Shown one piece after another: positions 45,401 to 51,189 of a DNA stretch of 64,000 nt (position 1 is the first letter of the stretch; the number at the start of each line of letters is the position of its first letter). The position numbers and the translations under genes were made by a program. Source of the DNA: Bedellia somnulentella (lineage: Eukaryota; Arthropoda; Insecta; Lepidoptera; Bedelliidae); NCBI GenBank assembly GCA_963576735.1, contig OY755170.1:24040875-24104874 (forward strand), written 5' to 3'. Under the pieces are notes generated by a model, which worked only from the letters and a program-made list of their open reading frames with translations, did not search any database and was not told the DNA's origin.

Positions 45401-48400
45401 TTTTCATTTAATCTTATTTTAGATTTTCGCAAGATTTAGCGCCAATTAATACTTGAATTTTGTTTAATAAGTGGACATCTGTTTTTCTTGATTGACTGAT
45501 GTAAAATTTAAGTGATGTGGAAGTGATTTCTTGATGAAATCAAGGATTTTATACACAGCAATGGTTTGTTTACAAACTTTATGACTCTATTTGATATGAA
45601 CGGCATATGAATGCCATTATTTCCCATTGGGGTAGGCAGAGCCGATCGCCACTTTGCATGATACTGGCAAACCTCTCTAGCTTCATTTACATGCTTAAGA
45701 AGTTAAGCTTAGTGCTAATCAATTGTTCATATTATTGTAGTATATTTAACCATAGCATGTAAAGTATTTGTGCTATAACTTCAGTTAATATTTCAGAGGG
45801 CAGAGATATGGCATTTATGGCTGTCCCACCAGTCACACTCCTTTAAATGCAATGAAACACACAAATTTGTACAACAGTGATAATTTTAAGAATTATTTAA
45901 ATGGTATGGTTCATAATCTATTCATAATCTAAAATCAATATTTAAATATTGGTAACAGACATACAGAAATTAACAGGTATAATAATTACGTACGTACGCC
46001 GTGTAGTGTCGGCTTAGAATAGCACTACCCCGTTTCTACCGATGGGTGTACGTAAGAGGCGACTAACGGTATTGGGGATTATAAGGGATTTTTGGGCGAT
46101 GCGGTTGGAGACCCATCACCAACAACCTTTACTTTACCATCTTTTCCCCACTCCATTTTCCAAAAGTGGCTGAGGAATTTTTAATTCCTTAGCTCTGGCT
46201 ACCCCTTCTAGGGATTTATAGCAGTGAGTATGTGTATGTATGTATGTAATAATTACCCGTTCTGAAGTAAGTTCTGTCCCATCAGTCACTATGAAATGCT
46301 CCATTACTTAATCATTTACAAGGAATATAAAACATACCTTTTGTTAAGGCCAATCTTGGTTTTTCTTTTGTGTGCATATTGATACAGAGTATCATACAGC
46401 ATGAATAACCCAATTATTACAGTGTTCATCTCTGCAGGGTCTATTATTCTTTGTAGTTGTTTCAATACTAGCCTGTGAAAGTAATTAATTTGTCTGATTT
46501 AACAAACCAATATACAGTCCATTCGCTGAATCACAACAGTCACATTTTAATATGAGTAAATAATCTTCATCCTACCAATAATCTTTATTAAATGTGTTCA
46601 AAGAACAGGAATAACTGATTTAAAATAAACCAAAAACTTATAAAGTATTGAAAAAGTACATGCAAATTGTTTATTCTAAACACCACACCCTTCGATCATA
46701 TATACCAAAGATGCCGCACTTCATACCAATTCAACGCATAAAAGTGGACTATGAGAATGACAATTCGGTATGCAAAGTTTTTTTTTGGTATTTATTAAAT
46801 ATTTTTATTCGATAGTAAACACGAAAATAAAAGACTTATTTGAATATTTTCCATTTAAAATGAGTAATTGTGAAGTTATGATTTTTTAAAGATTGTTCAA
46901 CTTTTGTACTTAATGACGTCATCGATCGATAAAATCACGTAGCGTAGTTTTATAAAATGTTGCTGATTGCAAAACATATCAAGAATTTGTGATGTCAAAT
47001 GAAATTATTACTATATTATACTAAACAAACCTATGATTTTCGATATTTTATTAATAAACTGCAAAACCGTATGTCTTTGAAACAACATTGAAGGTCAAAC
47101 ACTGTTACAGTTTTTTGATAAAATAACAGTCATCTTAGCTTCAATTGATATAATTTCAAGAAAATATTGTTTATAATCATAATACCTATCTCGAAATGGT
47201 TTTGTAATCAGCATCACTTTAGTAAAACTTTGCATACCGAATTAAATATTTGCTAATAAATAAAGGAAAGAAAAATTTCGACACAGGCGGGAATCGAACC
47301 CGCGACCTCGGGTATACGCCCCGCCGCTCTGCCAATTGAGCTACCTTGTCAATGGCTGCCAGCGCGAAATTCTTCAATCCTTTATTTCTTTTACACGTTT
47401 AAGTAGTGTTTGCGTTTCCTACCTCCAAATTTTTACTAATTCGGAAGGCCACATGTCCACCTTTTCAGATAGAATGCAAATGTTGAAAACGCCTAACTAT
47501 CACATAATTTAAATATTTTTGTTCATGAAAATCTCATGGGGGGGTTATGGCTAATAAATAAAGAATAAAGGAAAGAAAAATTTCGACACAGGCGGGAATA
47601 GAACCCGCGACCTCGGGTAAACGCCCCGACATGGCCCCGACGCTCTGCCAATTGAGCTACCGTGTCAATGGCTGCCAGCGCGAAATTCTTCTATCCTTTA
47701 TTTCTTTTAAACGTTTAAGTAGTGTTTGCGTTTCCTACCTCCGAATTTTTGCTAATTCGGAAGGCCCTTTGTCTACCTTTTCAGATAGAATGCAAATGTT
47801 GAAAATGCCTAACTTATCACATAATTTAAATCTTTTTGTTCATGAAAACCTCATGTGGGGATTATTGCTAATAAATAAAGGAAAGAAAATTTTCGACACA
47901 GGCGGGAATCGAACCCGCGACCTCGACCGCGACCCTTCCGAATTAGTAAAAATTCGGAGGTAGGAAACGGTGTTTTCCATATAAAAAAGCACTGTTTGGT
48001 CAGGTCATGACAAAATATTTTACATGGATCAATATGATAATGGTACTTATACTTACTCATCAGTTATGAAAGAAGCTGATTTGTTTGCTATATCACCTCT
48101 GCCAACCCCTTCAGGGATATTCGGCGTGAACGTTTATGTTATGTTTATCTGAGGGTAGATATAGATCTTTATTAACAGACTTCTACTATTGGTAATTACG
48201 CCTTAATATTATCACGTGTATATGCAAAAGTGGTGACAATATATATCATGACAAAATATTTTACATGGATCAATAAGATATTGGTACTTATACTTACTCA
48301 TCAGTTATGAAAGAAGCTGATTTGTTTGCTATATCCACAGCTTTTATGGTTTCACCAACTTCTGTTCCACAACAATTGAATATATGGGTGGCTGTTTTAT

Positions 48401-50621
48401 AGCATTCTGGAACAAATAACAATAAAAAAAGAGAAACTATAAAAACTTCAGAAATTAATGTTAAAACGCCCGCCGGCCGTTACCGTACCGTTCCGTCCGT
48501 TAGTTCAGTCATTTTGACAGTGCGGAGTGCGGTCCGACCGAATGACGACGTCAGCGCTGATATCGCTGTCAGCGACATGAAGTTACTATCTAAACAGGAG
48601 AGCGCACTTACAAAAATATGGTACACAATAATGAAATTATTCCGGGAATAAAGCTTATAATCTATTGACCACTGTCAAGCTGGGAAACGTCCTAGAATGA
48701 GAGCCCAATCTAGATGAGTTTGTCCCGCTCGCTCGATTGCCAGTCGAGATTATGTTCAAAGAAAATCAAATTCAAACGTATTTATAGGGAATATTTTATA
48801 AGAAGCAGGTTACCAACTATTCTATATAAATTATTATCGTCGTCTATCAACTTAGAGATAAATAATCTATAAATTTTGATAATCGGTAAAATAATATTTA
48901 TAACGGGTATCCCCATGGAAACAAGATAAATAAGGTGTCCATAATTTATCATCTTTTCGTGTGTTTCGGAACTTTTACCATTTAACTAAGAAAATACCTT
49001 TCTATTTCAAATAAATAATATAAGTGAAATAAGATGCCGTGTAGTGTCAGCTTAACATAGCACAAATATTTTTCTACCCACCATCGTAAAAAGCAACTTA
49101 GGCTTTTGGTTTGGGGCTTTTGAATTTATTTAATTACTATTTTTTCTCTAATCAACTTCATAAAGTGGATGAGGAAATTTTAATTCTCAAGCCCTGGCTA
49201 CTCCTTCTTTTATAATCTACTAATTAAGAATATGCATGTATGTAAATATAAGAGTTTTTGTAAACTTTTAGAGGAACTCTCATTAAAACACTAACAGATG
49301 GTCACCCTACTTAAAACGAGACACAGCCCACTAGTAAGCCATCCTTGTTCAGGACACTTTAGGACACCAGTGCGCATTCCCGTTTAAATAATACTTCCAT
49401 GGTCAGCGAAATTTTGCGGTCCGTTTTAAATATTGCGCTAAAAGTGATGACAGTGCTATCAGCGCGCTAAACGAATCGGGACTTCAAGCAAGTTAAGTAA
49501 TTTTGACCGTATCTCTTTGAACGCGGTACCAGTGTACGGTCAAAATTACTTATCTTGCTTGAATGTCATAATTTTGTCGAGAAATCAATTTAAATGGATA
49601 TTAATATAAATTTTATTTTCAATAAAAGCTTTTTATTTACTGAAAAACATGAAAAAACATAAGTAATAAAAATCATGCAATTATTTACATACATACATAT
49701 ACTCACGGCTATAAATCCCTAGAAGGGGTAGCCAGAGCTAAGGAATTAAAAGTTCCTCAGCCACTTTTGGAAAGTTGCGTGGGGAAAAGATGGTGAAATC
49801 AGGTATGTTGGTGATGGGTCTCCAACCACATCGCCCTAAATTTCTTAAAAATCCCCAATACTGTTAGTCGCCTCTTACGTACACCCACCGGAAGAAATGG
49901 GGTAGTGCTATTCTAAGCCGACACTACACAGCACAGCAATTATTTCTATGTTTCAATATTTTATTCTAGGTGTGAAATTACGATTTATGTGTTAAACTTA
50001 ACCTATTATTTATAAATTATATATTACATTTGAGTTATAAAATATTAAAAAAACTAAATAGAATTACAAATAAATACGAAGTTCAAATCATCTGATTAAC
50101 AAATCTAATGAGAGAGAGAGAGATTCTTCTAATTTCAAGGTAGTCTCCTAAGGCTAATTATCAGAGGATTCGAGTTCAGTAGAAGCCGATTTCTTAGGTA
50201 AGTAGGAGATGTCCGACAAAACACTGCATACTTTGCTATCCAACATGGTCCACTGCCGTTTATGATTTATTTGTAGATCATTGTTTGCAGAGGGTAACAA
50301 GTTATTTATTTTTTCTTTGAAGTACTGCTCTTTATGAAGGGATACCCGCTCGGTTACTTTTGTAAATTTAAATCTTATAGGTTTACCGCATCTTGTGGAT
50401 GAAGGCCGAGTATTATTTCAAACAAGAGTCTTTTATGCGGTTGCCTGCTCAATCGCTACTCGCTCGCAATCGCCACCACACGTAGTGGGACGTAGGACGT
50501 CACGTAATGTTTCCATCTTTCAGTTCAGGATCTTCCATAGAATTCTGTTTATACTCACCGTGCCCTGTACTGCCATCAAAATATAAGTTACCGATTATAA
50601 ATAAATCACCCAGAGATAAAC
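24892..50621 (-). CDS. Host gene: unidentified coiled-coil-like protein, eight exons (5' end missing)
   Basis: The only host gene supported here. Eight minus-strand exons, listed separately, have GT-AG borders and fit phase to phase without a stop until the last: 50559-50621, 48298-48406, 46338-46472, 42233-42276, 33716-33875, 31351-31486, 25839-25946, 24892-25011. The translation is ~290 residues. The middle and C-terminal parts are rich in E, K, L and Q with likely coiled-coil stretches (LVEENKLLLQEIIYHERFRA, DLEDVKRQVKLLEESCADF). No signal peptide or catalytic motif is seen, and I do not recognise the family. The first exon is not found. Introns of 1.8-8.4 kb hold most of the mobile DNA of this window. 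Exon joins are inferred from splice sites and phase; there is no transcript evidence. Confidence 0.75.
25133..25300 (-). mobile_element. tRNA-derived SINE, minus strand
   Basis: Complement reads ATAGCTCAGTTGGCAGAGCG (A box) and GTGGGTTCGAGTCCCGCTGG (B box), very close to a tRNA gene. The flanks (GGAAAGACAAAACTCGAAACC) match the SINE family of 47253-47945, so this is a SINE head, not an isolated tRNA gene. Confidence 0.82.
25305..25390 (+). repeat. tRNA-derived SINE fragment, plus strand
   Basis: GAGGGTTCGAGACCCGCTGG (B box) then TGTCGAAATTATTCTTTCC: the same family in opposite orientation, forming an inverted pair with the preceding copy. Confidence 0.75.
25705..25780 (-). repeat. RTE 3' tail, diverged
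   Basis: AATTCCCATTAACATAGACAG and CAATCGCCAATTAGCACGATTC resemble the complement of the RTE 3' end. It lies just downstream of a host exon on the minus strand. Confidence 0.55.
25839..25946 (-). CDS. Host gene exon, 36 codons
   Basis: Acceptor AAAATTTCCAG before 25946, donor AAAG|GTAAGG after 25839. Phase 0 to phase 0. Encodes TTNLTEQLREAINEVYYFAT then GITQNADLAANVSDRK. The exact codon count (36) with good sites at both ends is strong evidence of a real exon. Confidence 0.8.
26911..28060 (-). pseudogene. Helitron with 3' terminus and helicase C-terminal half
   Basis: On the minus strand, from 28060 down, the frames read AVEAVDRTLRDIRQNDRP, GGLTVLFCGDLRQTLPIIP (Walker B-like GD and motif III Q), LAPRNDQAAAINSQIL, VEFLDSLNAPGLPAHKI, NLSPPKLCNGTR, FIPRIPIIPNNF and HGQLYVSLSRV (motif VI), ending NIVYREAL near 27020. 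Several frameshifts and stops break it, one just before AQGQTLSVAGVDL. The strand then runs to CGCGAACGAAGTCGCGGGC, ACAGCTAG|T with CTAG at 26914-26911: a proper Helitron 3' hairpin and terminus. The Walker A half and Rep domain are missing. Nested in the TIR element 26009-30015. Confidence 0.9.
28038..28165. repeat. Short direct repeat around a hairpin
   Basis: CGAAACCAAAATAATTTTC plus AACCAAAGA occurs at about 28038-28070 and again at about 28130-28160. Between them TACGAAGTAAATA and TATTTACTTCGTA form a hairpin. It marks the upstream edge of the helicase remnant and may be a small insertion with duplicated flanks. Confidence 0.6.
28677..29427 (+). pseudogene. CXC-type cysteine-rich protein with acidic tail, remnant
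   Basis: The first frame reads FLHAVTGCDTASAFYRRGKT, VFKMFEKQDLVQCAEVFKK and RLRMYGAPKKTTCLDMYRYA. A +1-type shift near 28890-28905 continues LPPTSVAAHQHLFRVYYQVQ and DPKDWGWKLIDNALEPIQ to a stop at 29122-29124. The same frame then gives CNCKKGCSAKCGCKKVGLFC, CTNCQGRSC (nine cysteines spaced like a tesmin/TSO1 CXC DNA-binding motif) and a run of E and D residues ending at 29427. I know this domain order (GCDT-type region, then CXC) from anonymous, often multicopy, arthropod proteins; their function is not established to me. Its position inside matched TIRs suggests it is transposon-encoded. One frameshift and one stop: inactive. Confidence 0.72.
30113..30187 (-). repeat. SINE-A 3' fragment, minus strand
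   Basis: (CATA)n, TACTCACGGCTATAAATCCC, GGGGTAGCCAGAGCTGAG. Only the 3' ~70 bases are present. Confidence 0.82.
30661..31249. mobile_element. MITE with 23-bp perfect TIRs (589 bp)
   Basis: GCAATCTACGAGCGCACGTC plus GCC at 30661-30683 is matched in complement at 31227-31249. The arms are GC-rich against an A+T-rich interior without coding. Target duplication not evident. Confidence 0.8.
31351..31486 (-). CDS. Host gene exon, coiled-coil-like segment
   Basis: Acceptor AACATTCCCAG before 31486 and donor GGAAG|GTATTT after 31351. Encodes LVEENKLLLQEIIYHERFRA, KIDLEDVKRQVKLLEES and CADFYRK. Its first base completes the codon split by the previous exon. Heptad-like spacing of L and I and high charge suggest a coiled coil. 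Confidence 0.85.
31575..31785 (+). mobile_element. tRNA-derived SINE, third family
   Basis: A box-like GTGGCCGAGGGGATAGGG and B box CCGGTTCGATCCCCG (about 31627-31641), then a body with TTATGTGATGAGCATAAATT and TTAGTTTGGGGCTAACTTGA. The head resembles a type II (long variable arm) tRNA; it lies in a host intron. Confidence 0.82.
31791..32310 (+). mobile_element. Helitron-like non-autonomous element with tRNA-like insert, copy 1
   Basis: Begins A|TCTATACTATAATATACATT at 31791 and shares its body with 32606-33241: CGGTGGAATAT, CAAATTTGGCATGAATGTAG, CATATAGGATA, TTTAATTGTTTGTCAATAGT. Near its 3' side it carries a tRNA-like block (GTGGCGTAGCTGTATAC, GGTTCGAATTTTGGGG at about 32282-32297). The 3' terminus is lost after about 32310. 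Confidence 0.7.
32606..33241 (+). mobile_element. Helitron-like non-autonomous element with tRNA-like insert, copy 2
   Basis: The 5' end A|TCTATACTATAATAAGAC at 32606 and 3' region GTCCACGCGGACGTTGTCGC, GGGCAATAAGCTAT match a Helitron hairpin and terminus, with CTAG decayed to CTAT at 33238-33241. A (GTCT)n run lies at about 32729-32752. At 33092-33153 it holds GTGGCGTAGCGGTATACCG and GGTTCGAATCCCGGGAGG, a good A/B-box pair. Because both copies carry the block at the same place, it was part of the parent element. Confidence 0.75.
33716..33875 (-). CDS. Host gene exon, 52 full codons
   Basis: Acceptor GTTTTTATAG before 33875 and consensus donor GCG|GTGAGT after 33716. Encodes MINSVRGFHLEELQYESCVK, TSTNKLLSEIDAMEVSILTY and KMELQAVNANCS, with split codons at both ends that match the neighbouring exons. 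Alpha-helical, charged composition. Confidence 0.87.
34954..35150 (+). pseudogene. Mariner transposase N-terminal fragment
   Basis: ATG at 34954 starts MDLTREHFRAIIYYDF, the mariner N-terminal helix-turn-helix. After a gap and frame changes comes LKDDFKSVV and VPQNIDAVLDL (compare LQDEF, VPENIDAVREL in related mariners). No catalytic residues are present. Distinct from the copy at 6803-7366. Confidence 0.78.
35325..36168 (-). pseudogene. THAP-domain protein, split, with unidentified C-terminal frame
   Basis: A first exon from ATG at 36168 encodes MRCCSVKDCGARNSENQPRL then TLHK, with donor CACAA|GTAAGT at 36098. An exon starting at 35719 (acceptor AATAATTTCAG) continues in phase with YPTSEARGRKWLDGIGFKN and NINHQHKNWHCISK. 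This gives the paired cysteines, the proline and the W of the C2CH THAP zinc finger. The final C-x2-H is damaged, and an (AT)n run with a stop follows. Downstream another frame (35570-35325) reads ITVLNISRLEPSRPTNFKSY, WLQVPAVHEKILLGESFWPE, GIVFRRFR and ends PLPTKL; I do not recognise it. It may be the element's own C-terminus or captured host sequence. Confidence 0.65.
36600..36795. mobile_element. MITE with 16-bp TIRs (196 bp)
   Basis: AAGAGCTTATTCCATT at 36600-36615 returns in complement at 36780-36795. The interior repeats GACGTCTGAA and TAGTGGAATAAC. TA/AA-rich flanks; a three-base target duplication cannot be fixed. Confidence 0.8.
36800..37990. other. No gene
   Basis: A+T-rich intron sequence without supported frames. 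A T-run lies at about 37540-37549. The TTCGAAATTCGAAAACATC region near 37720 is locally self-complementary. Confidence 0.45.
38000..38560 (+). pseudogene. Possible hAT-type transposase fragment
   Basis: In one plus-strand frame: TGENMANALKRRVEDRRLQA, VVGALQYL, a stop, NPN, then EEDEDTFKKATNEVEALLCQ, and after further stops SSGADLPSQVHVEMALYENE. The pattern KRR-x-EDRR ... LQYL-x-NPN resembles the region after the BED zinc finger in hAT transposases. Stops and missing catalytic domain make this a weak call; a host pseudogene is the alternative. Confidence 0.4.
38825..39809. mobile_element. Foldback MITE, copy 2, with long TIRs and two insertions
   Basis: Arms of ~155 bp (AAACCGACTTCAACGTTT, CAATCAAG, AAGTAAGAAATAAG, CACACGCGTCAGTTCAACC) lie at 38825-38983 and 39650-39809. 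The interior matches the copy at 1108-1600 but is broken by inserted sequence at about 38985-39245 (including an (AT)n run at about 39148-39177) and at about 39320-39465. Confidence 0.85.
40025..40205 (-). mobile_element. SINE-B, 3' half, minus strand
   Basis: AACGTTCACGCTGAATATCC, AGGGGTTAGCAGAG, GTACCCACGATTTGCTTAG and ACACTGTCACATGA: complement of the SINE-B 3' half, diverged. The tRNA-like head is absent. Confidence 0.82.
40230..40960. repeat. Composite lepidopteran-type interspersed repeat
   Basis: Holds the widely repeated phrases GCGAAGTAATCGGCGAAC, AAGTGCGAGTTGAACTCGCG, TAGTTTCGGAGATAAGGGGG, ACGGACGGACAGTCACACG and AAGGGTTCCGTTTTTG ... ACGTACGGAACCCTAAAAA. The GTTCCGTAC / GTACGGAAC phrases are inverted at its two sides. 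Non-coding; the family origin is not known to me. Confidence 0.65.
41065..41527. mobile_element. MITE with 16-bp TIRs (463 bp)
   Basis: AATAGGGAATATTCAT at 41065-41080 is matched in complement at 41512-41527. The interior has several GTGACGTCACATGAC-like palindromic phrases (41250, 41330). No coding. Confidence 0.78.
41718..41812 (-). repeat. SINE-A 5' part, minus strand
   Basis: CTTAGTCGCCTCTTTCGATC, ACCCACGGGTAGAAATGAGG and GATATTCTAAGCCTACACG: complement of the SINE-A 5' third. Confidence 0.8.
41893..42045 (+). repeat. SINE-A 3' part, plus strand
   Basis: GGTTGGAGACCCATCACC to GATAGCCGTGAGTATATGTATG. With 41718-41812 it makes an inverted pair; the two pieces may be one copy broken by an inversion. 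Confidence 0.82.
42233..42276 (-). CDS. Host gene micro-exon, 44 nt
   Basis: Acceptor TTTTTATTTTAG before 42276, donor TAATG|GTGAGT after 42233. Encodes VPLDSCAGIGISSN between two split codons. Small, but both sites are consensus and the phases match the exons on either side. Confidence 0.78.
42435..42498. repeat. (TG)n microsatellite
   Basis: About 60 bases of TG repeat with a single C substitution near 42481. Open frames here on both strands are repeat artefacts. Confidence 0.97.
42772..43019 (-). mobile_element. SINE-A, full-length, with 12-bp target duplication
   Basis: Minus-orientation copy from the (CATA)n tail to AAGCCGGCGCTACACGGC. AAAACAGACATA flanks it at 42760-42771 and 43020-43031. 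Shares the sub-variant GGCTATATTTCCC and GTAGCGACATTC with 52058-52325. Confidence 0.93.
43078..43130 (-). repeat. RTE 3' tail fragment
   Basis: CCGTTAGTTCCCATATAGGC and AGGCAGAGACCATC: the last ~50 bases of the RTE family in complement. Confidence 0.65.
43130..44200. other. No gene; one tRNA-like B box at ~43,874
   Basis: A+T-rich intron. CCAGCGGGAATCGAACCCAC at about 43874-43893 is the complement of a B box (GTGGGTTCGATTCCCGCTGG), a lone SINE-head scrap. Nothing else recognised. Confidence 0.6.
44225..44272 (+). mobile_element. Helitron 3' terminus
   Basis: GTACAAAGTCGCGGGC then AACAGCTAG|T with CTAG at 44269-44272. Standard hairpin and end; the 5' end was not located. Confidence 0.65.
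44362..45289 (-). mobile_element. Tc1/mariner-type transposon, internally deleted (928 bp)
   Basis: CAGGGTGGGC at the left end and CCTACCCTG at the right end form short TIRs, each flanked by TA (44360-44361 and 45290-45291), the expected target duplication. The minus strand encodes the catalytic part of an IS630/Tc1/mariner DDE transposase. The N-terminal DNA-binding domain is deleted, and a GC-rich segment (45195-45240) fills the right side. Confidence 0.85.
44492..45135 (-). pseudogene. DDE transposase remnant (IS630/Tc1/mariner)
   Basis: Read on the minus strand in order: FDNILFSDEVHFHLN (first catalytic D), a ~60-base interruption, HVNKQNCRYWSSENPKTKHE, SPKVTVWAAISAKGIIGPYF, YVKMLREFLAPMLLEF, NTWFQQD (second D), a small local repeat (GTGACACGTGG / CACGTGTCACAC) that breaks the frame, then SLSVVKDMFPGMLIS and WPPRSPDLSPAYFFLWGYLK (third D). 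All three catalytic positions can be seen, with ~35 residues between the last two, but frameshifts separate them. Confidence 0.85.
45290..45600. other. No recognisable feature
   Basis: A+T-rich intron sequence. ATCGGTAATCGATTACTGTC lies at about 45306; its complement-like phrase recurs near 51095, hinting at a shared repeat. Confidence 0.4.
45605..45705 (-). repeat. RTE 3' end, minus strand
   Basis: ATTTCCCATTGGGGTAGGC, CGATCGCCACTTTGCATGAT and AACCTCTCTAGCTTCATTT: the 3' ~95 bases of the RTE family. Confidence 0.78.
45990..46246 (+). mobile_element. SINE-A, full-length, with 10-bp target duplication
   Basis: From GCCGTGTAGTGTCGGCTTAG to TATGTGTATGTATGTATG, the best-preserved plus-strand copy. 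TAATAATTAC flanks it at 45980-45989 and 46247-46256. A possible B box is GCGGTTGGAGACCC. Confidence 0.94.
46338..46472 (-). CDS. Host gene exon, 44 full codons
   Basis: Acceptor TTACTTTCACAG before 46472 and donor AAAAG|GTATGT after 46338. Encodes LVLKQLQRIIDPAEMNTVII, GLFMLYDTLYQYAHKRKTKI and GLNK, with split codons matching both neighbours. No stop in this frame. Confidence 0.87.
46762..47243. mobile_element. Short internal-deletion derivative of the 4-kb TIR/CXC element
   Basis: Both ends carry AATTCGGTATGCAAAGTTTT in inverted orientation. The left ~160 bases correspond to the right end of 26009-30015 (TTAAATATTTTTATTCGATA, AAAATAAAAGACTTATTTGA). The remainder corresponds to its left end (ATGATTTTCGATATTTTATT, TTTCGAGATAGG in complement). 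The CXC gene, the Helitron and the subterminal inverted region are absent. Confidence 0.85.
47253..47970 (-). mobile_element. Tandem array of a tRNA-derived SINE (two full units and a partial)
   Basis: Units start at 47253, 47551 and 47868 (CTAATAAATAAAGG...). In complement each has a tRNA-like head: GTAGCTCAATTGGCAGAGCG (A box) and CGCGGGTTCGATTCCCGCC (B box; ATTCC changed to TATTCC in unit 2). The third unit is cut after ~70 bases and followed by an inverted scrap of the unit body (about 47935-47970). The heads are tRNA-like, but the repeated body and tandem layout argue against functional tRNA genes. Confidence 0.85.
48005..48094. repeat. Partial duplication of a host exon end and its donor
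   Basis: The 90 bases at 48005-48094 repeat 48246-48335 with very few changes (TATGATAATGG instead of AAGATATTGG). The duplicate contains the last ~38 coding bases of exon 48298-48406, its GTAAGT donor and 50 bases of intron. It ends where a SINE-B tail begins. It has no acceptor of its own, so it is probably a decoy donor. Confidence 0.88.
48095..48150 (+). repeat. SINE-B 3' tail fragment
   Basis: ACCTCTGCCAACCCCTTCAG to CGTGAACGTTTATGTTATG. It starts exactly at the end of the duplicated exon piece. Confidence 0.82.
48298..48406 (-). CDS. Host gene exon, 109 nt
   Basis: Acceptor ATTTGTTCCAG before 48406 and consensus donor GATGA|GTAAGT after 48298. Encodes CYKTATHIFNCCGTEVGETI, KAVDIANKSASFITD with split codons on both sides. 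Two adjacent cysteines in FNCCGT are the only cysteine cluster in the visible protein. Confidence 0.87.
48465..48610. other. CpG-rich patch in host intron
   Basis: GCCCGCCGGCCGTTACCGTACC, GTGCGGTCCGACCGAATGACG and ATATCGCTGTCAGCGAC stand out from A+T-rich DNA. On the minus strand an ATG at 48513 has a short frame (MTELTDGTVR) ending within 11 codons. It could be an alternative promoter with a first exon, but the phase does not fit the exon at 48298-48406. Confidence 0.35.
49034..49244 (+). mobile_element. SINE-A, strongly diverged
   Basis: GCCGTGTAGTGTCAGCTTAA to TATGCATGTATGTAAAT, with many substitutions and the GTTGGAGACCC centre deleted. One of the oldest copies here. Confidence 0.75.
49483..49563. 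repeat. Perfect-class hairpin, 29-bp arms
   Basis: The arm TTCAAGCAAGTTAAGTAATT TTGACCGTA (49483-49511) pairs with 49535-49563 with a single mismatch around a 23-base loop. It could be a small foldback element or a transcribed hairpin. Confidence 0.85.
49687..49935 (-). mobile_element. SINE-A, full-length, with 10-bp target duplication
   Basis: From the (CATA)n tail to AAGCCGACACTACACAGC. GCAATTATTT flanks it at 49677-49686 and 49936-49945. Confidence 0.94.
50159..50390 (-). other. Unidentified open frame inside a host intron
   Basis: The minus-strand frame reads GKPIRFKFTKVTERVSLHKE, QYFKEKINNLLPSANNDLQ, KRQWTMLDSKVCSVLSDISY and ends STELESSDN plus TAG at about 50159. Composition looks protein-coding. 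An acceptor-like ACAAG or ATAAG precedes it, but neither joins in phase to exon 50559-50621. It may be an alternative last exon with an unseen partner, or a remnant of another gene. Confidence 0.4.
50559..50621 (-). CDS. Host gene exon, 63 nt, most upstream found
   Basis: Acceptor AAGGTATTTTAG before 50621 and consensus donor GCACG|GTGAGT after 50559. Encodes LSLGDLFIIGNLYFDGSTGH with split codons at both ends; the 3' phase joins exactly to exon 48298-48406 (GH-E-CYK). Needs at least one more exon upstream. Confidence 0.68.
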
Positions 50622-51189
50622 CTAAAATACCTTAAATTACTAAAAGGTCATTGACGTTTCATTGTTTACAAAGTTATTTTTTCTAATTGATATAGACGGT
50701 ACATAATGTATTATGCTTACATCCATCTAAAACAAAAGAAATGAGAAAAAAAAAGTTATAGAAAAATACAAGTTCCTAAGTGCAGGCCACTGAACCTAAA
50801 CAAGTAAAAAATAATGACCTAAGGTCTATATCAATTAGATTTTAAATGATCGTAAACAAACCATTGCCGGGTATAAAATCATGTATTTCATATAGAAACT
50901 ATTTCCACGACACTTAAATTTTATATCTGTCAATTAGGAAAAACAGTTGTCCACTTACTATACAAAATTTAAGTAGCAATTGTAGCTAAATCATGCGAAA
51001 CTATAAAAATATGATTAGATGAAAAACAGTGAGGTTATTTGTTATTTTTTCGAATGCAAATTGGGATGGGTATTTGACATTGAACAAATGACAGTAATCG
51101 ATTACCGATTGATACATCGATACTACAAAACTCAATATATCTATATAAATCGCAATAAATAATATCGGATCCCTACAAACTAGAGTGTT

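Noticed and set aside
47281..47345. Functional tRNA gene on the minus strand (also 25190-25262 and 33092-33153)
   Set aside because: The A and B boxes are good, but each lies at the head of a repeated SINE or Helitron-like body and the copies share flanks; no clean acceptor stem with independent context was seen.
48465..48610. CpG-rich patch as the first exon of the host gene
   Set aside because: The short ATG frame stops after 10 codons and no donor gives the phase needed by exon 48298-48406; exon 50559-50621 fits instead. Kept only as a possible regulatory patch.
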